A model generated the notes under the pieces. It did not search any database and was not told where the DNA came from. It worked only from the letters and a program-made list of their open reading frames with translations. From an uncultured Clostridia bacterium (GTDB lineage: Bacteria > Bacillota > Clostridia > Oscillospirales > Acutalibacteraceae), in the NCBI GenBank assembly GCA_945971755.1, contig CAMFPJ010000002.1, forward strand, positions 1 to 34,769: a stretch of 34,769 nucleotides of DNA, written 5' to 3'. The translations under genes were made by a program, and so were the position numbers. Positions 33,713 to 34,769 of this stretch are shown here, one piece after another. Position 1 is the first letter of the stretch, and the number at the start of each line of letters is the position of its first letter.

Positions 33713-34769
33713 ATGTATAAACTTATCAAAAAAACAGGTAATGCAAGACGAGGCGAATTCATAACAGTTCACGGAACTGTTCAAACGCCTGCGTTTATGA
33801 ATGTTGCAACGCAAGGGGCGATTAAAGGCGGAGTTTCTGCAATTGACCTTAAAGAAAGTCTTAAAACACAGGTGATGCTTTGCAACACTTATCATTTACA
33901 TTTAAGACCGACTGATCAAAGAGTAAAAGAATTGGGTGGACTTCATAAAATTACCGGCTGGACAGGCCCGATTTTAACCGACTCAGGCGGTTTTCAGGTC
34001 TTCTCGCTTGCTGCTCTTCGCAATATTAAAGAGGAAGGTGTAACCTTTGCATCTCACATTGACGGTCACAGAATTTTTATGGGTCCTGAGGAGAGCATGA
34101 GAATTCAGTCAAATCTCGGTTCTACGATTGCTATGGCTTTTGACGAATGTGTAGAAAATCCTGCAAAATACGATTATGCAAAAATGTCTTGCGAGCGTAC
34201 AACTCGCTGGCTCTACCGTTGTAAGGATGAAATGGAAAGGCTTAATTCTCTTTCTGATACTCTTAATAAAAACCAGCTTTTATTCGGTATTAACCAAGGT
34301 TGTACTTACGATGATTTACGAATAAAGCACATGCAGGATATAGCAAAACTCGACCTTGACGGTTACGCAATCGGCGGACTTGCCGTGGGTGAGCCAAAAG
34401 AAGATATGTACCGTATTATTTCCGCTGTCGAGCCGTTTATGCCGGGGGATAAGCCTCGATATCTTATGGGAGTCGGAACACCCGGAAATATTATTGAAGC
34501 CGTAAGCAGGGGAGTTGACCTTTTGGACTGTGTGATGCCGAGCAGAAATGCACGTCACGGTCATTTGTTTACCGATGAGGGAATTATAAATCTTAATAAC
34601 AAAAAATACGAAAACGACGAGCTGCCAATCGACCCAATATGCGACTGTCCCGTTTGTAAAAACTTTTCAAGAGCCTATATTCATCACTTGATTAAAGCAA
34701 AAGAAATGCTTGCTGCAAGGCTTTGCGTTATGCATAATCTGTATTTTTATAATACACTTATGGAAAAGA
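33713..34769 (+). CDS. tgt: tRNA-guanine transglycosylase (partial, 3' end outside window)
   Basis: Tgt exchanges guanine 34 in GUN-anticodon tRNAs for preQ1 (or queuine). The start ATG at 33713 has AAGGAG five bases upstream. The frame is open for 352 codons to the window end, close to the full length of about 375-380. The catalytic Asp in DSGGFQVFSL and the nucleophile Asp272 in LLDCVMPSRNARHG are present. So is the zinc site C310-x-C312-x2-C315-x25-H341. GGLAVGE, where bacterial preQ1-using enzymes have a Val and eukaryotic ones a Gly, suggests preQ1 use. It pairs with queA, but the genes that make preQ1 are not in the window. Confidence 0.96.
   Translation, partial: MYKLIKKTGNARRGEFITVHGTVQTPAFMNVATQGAIKGGVSAIDLKESLKTQVMLCNTYHLHLRPTDQRVKELGGLHKITGWTGPILTDSGGFQVFSLAALRNIKEEGVTFASHIDGHRIFMGPEESMRIQSNLGSTIAMAFDECVENPAKYDYAKMSCERTTRWLYRCKDEMERLNSLSDTLNKNQLLFGINQGCTYDDLRIKHMQDIAKLDLDGYAIGGLAVGEPKEDMYRIISAVEPFMPGDKPRYLMGVGTPGNIIEAVSRGVDLLDCVMPSRNARHGHLFTDEGIINLNNKKYENDELPIDPICDCPVCKNFSRAYIHHLIKAKEMLAARLCVMHNLYFYNTLMEK

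Noticed and set aside
1-34769. Mobile elements, CRISPR arrays, toxin-antitoxin or phage-defence genes
   Set aside because: No transposase or integrase frame, no regularly spaced repeats, and every long gene belongs to a core family with uniform composition.

Overview
The window is chromosomal DNA from an endospore-forming member of the Clostridia (Firmicutes/Bacillota), AT-rich, probably one of the gut-type Oscillospirales/Ruminococcaceae. The evidence is a complete spoIIIAA-AH sporulation operon, the clostridial order nusB-xseA-xseB-ispA-dxs-tlyA-nadK-argR-recN, a tyrosine T-box, a lysine riboswitch, and sigma-A-like promoters with strong Shine-Dalgarno (SD) sites. The lineage is inferred from gene content only. 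I see no IS element, prophage, integrase, CRISPR array, rRNA or tRNA gene.

Layout: (1) 126-4964, minus strand: a branched-chain amino acid ABC importer, transcribed livK-livH-livM-livG-livF. (2) 5070-5409, minus strand: an unrecognised 84-residue, Cys-rich, two-helix membrane protein with a consensus promoter and its own terminator. (3) 5634-10529, plus: uvrB-uvrA nucleotide excision repair. (4) 10590-13430, minus: a large YfhO-family membrane protein. (5) 13487-18068, plus: spoIIIAA-AH, the mother-cell half of the channel linking mother cell and forespore. (6) 18091-27515, plus: a housekeeping operon (nusB, a TsaD/M22-fold paralogue, exonuclease VII, prenyl synthase, dxs, tlyA, nadK, argR, recN), preceded by a terminator-like leader. 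(7) 27496-29033, plus: a tyrosine T-box and tyrS. (8) 29113-32634, minus: lysine riboswitch, asd-dapA-dapB and a stand-alone ACT-domain protein resembling the regulatory half of aspartokinase. (9) 32675-34769, plus: queA and tgt (tgt runs off the window) for queuosine in tRNA.

Convergent pairs (uvrA/yfhO and tyrS/ACT gene) share bidirectional terminators. Three divergent junctions (small protein/uvrB, yfhO/spoIIIAA, asd/queA) carry promoters.

Nearly everything belongs to well-known families. I do not see a clear new multigene system. The best leads are the Cys-rich small membrane protein, the TsaD-like paralogue in the nusB-xseA operon, the aspartokinase-regulatory-domain-only protein at the end of the lysine operon, and the hairpin plus U-tract placed directly against the nusB SD.
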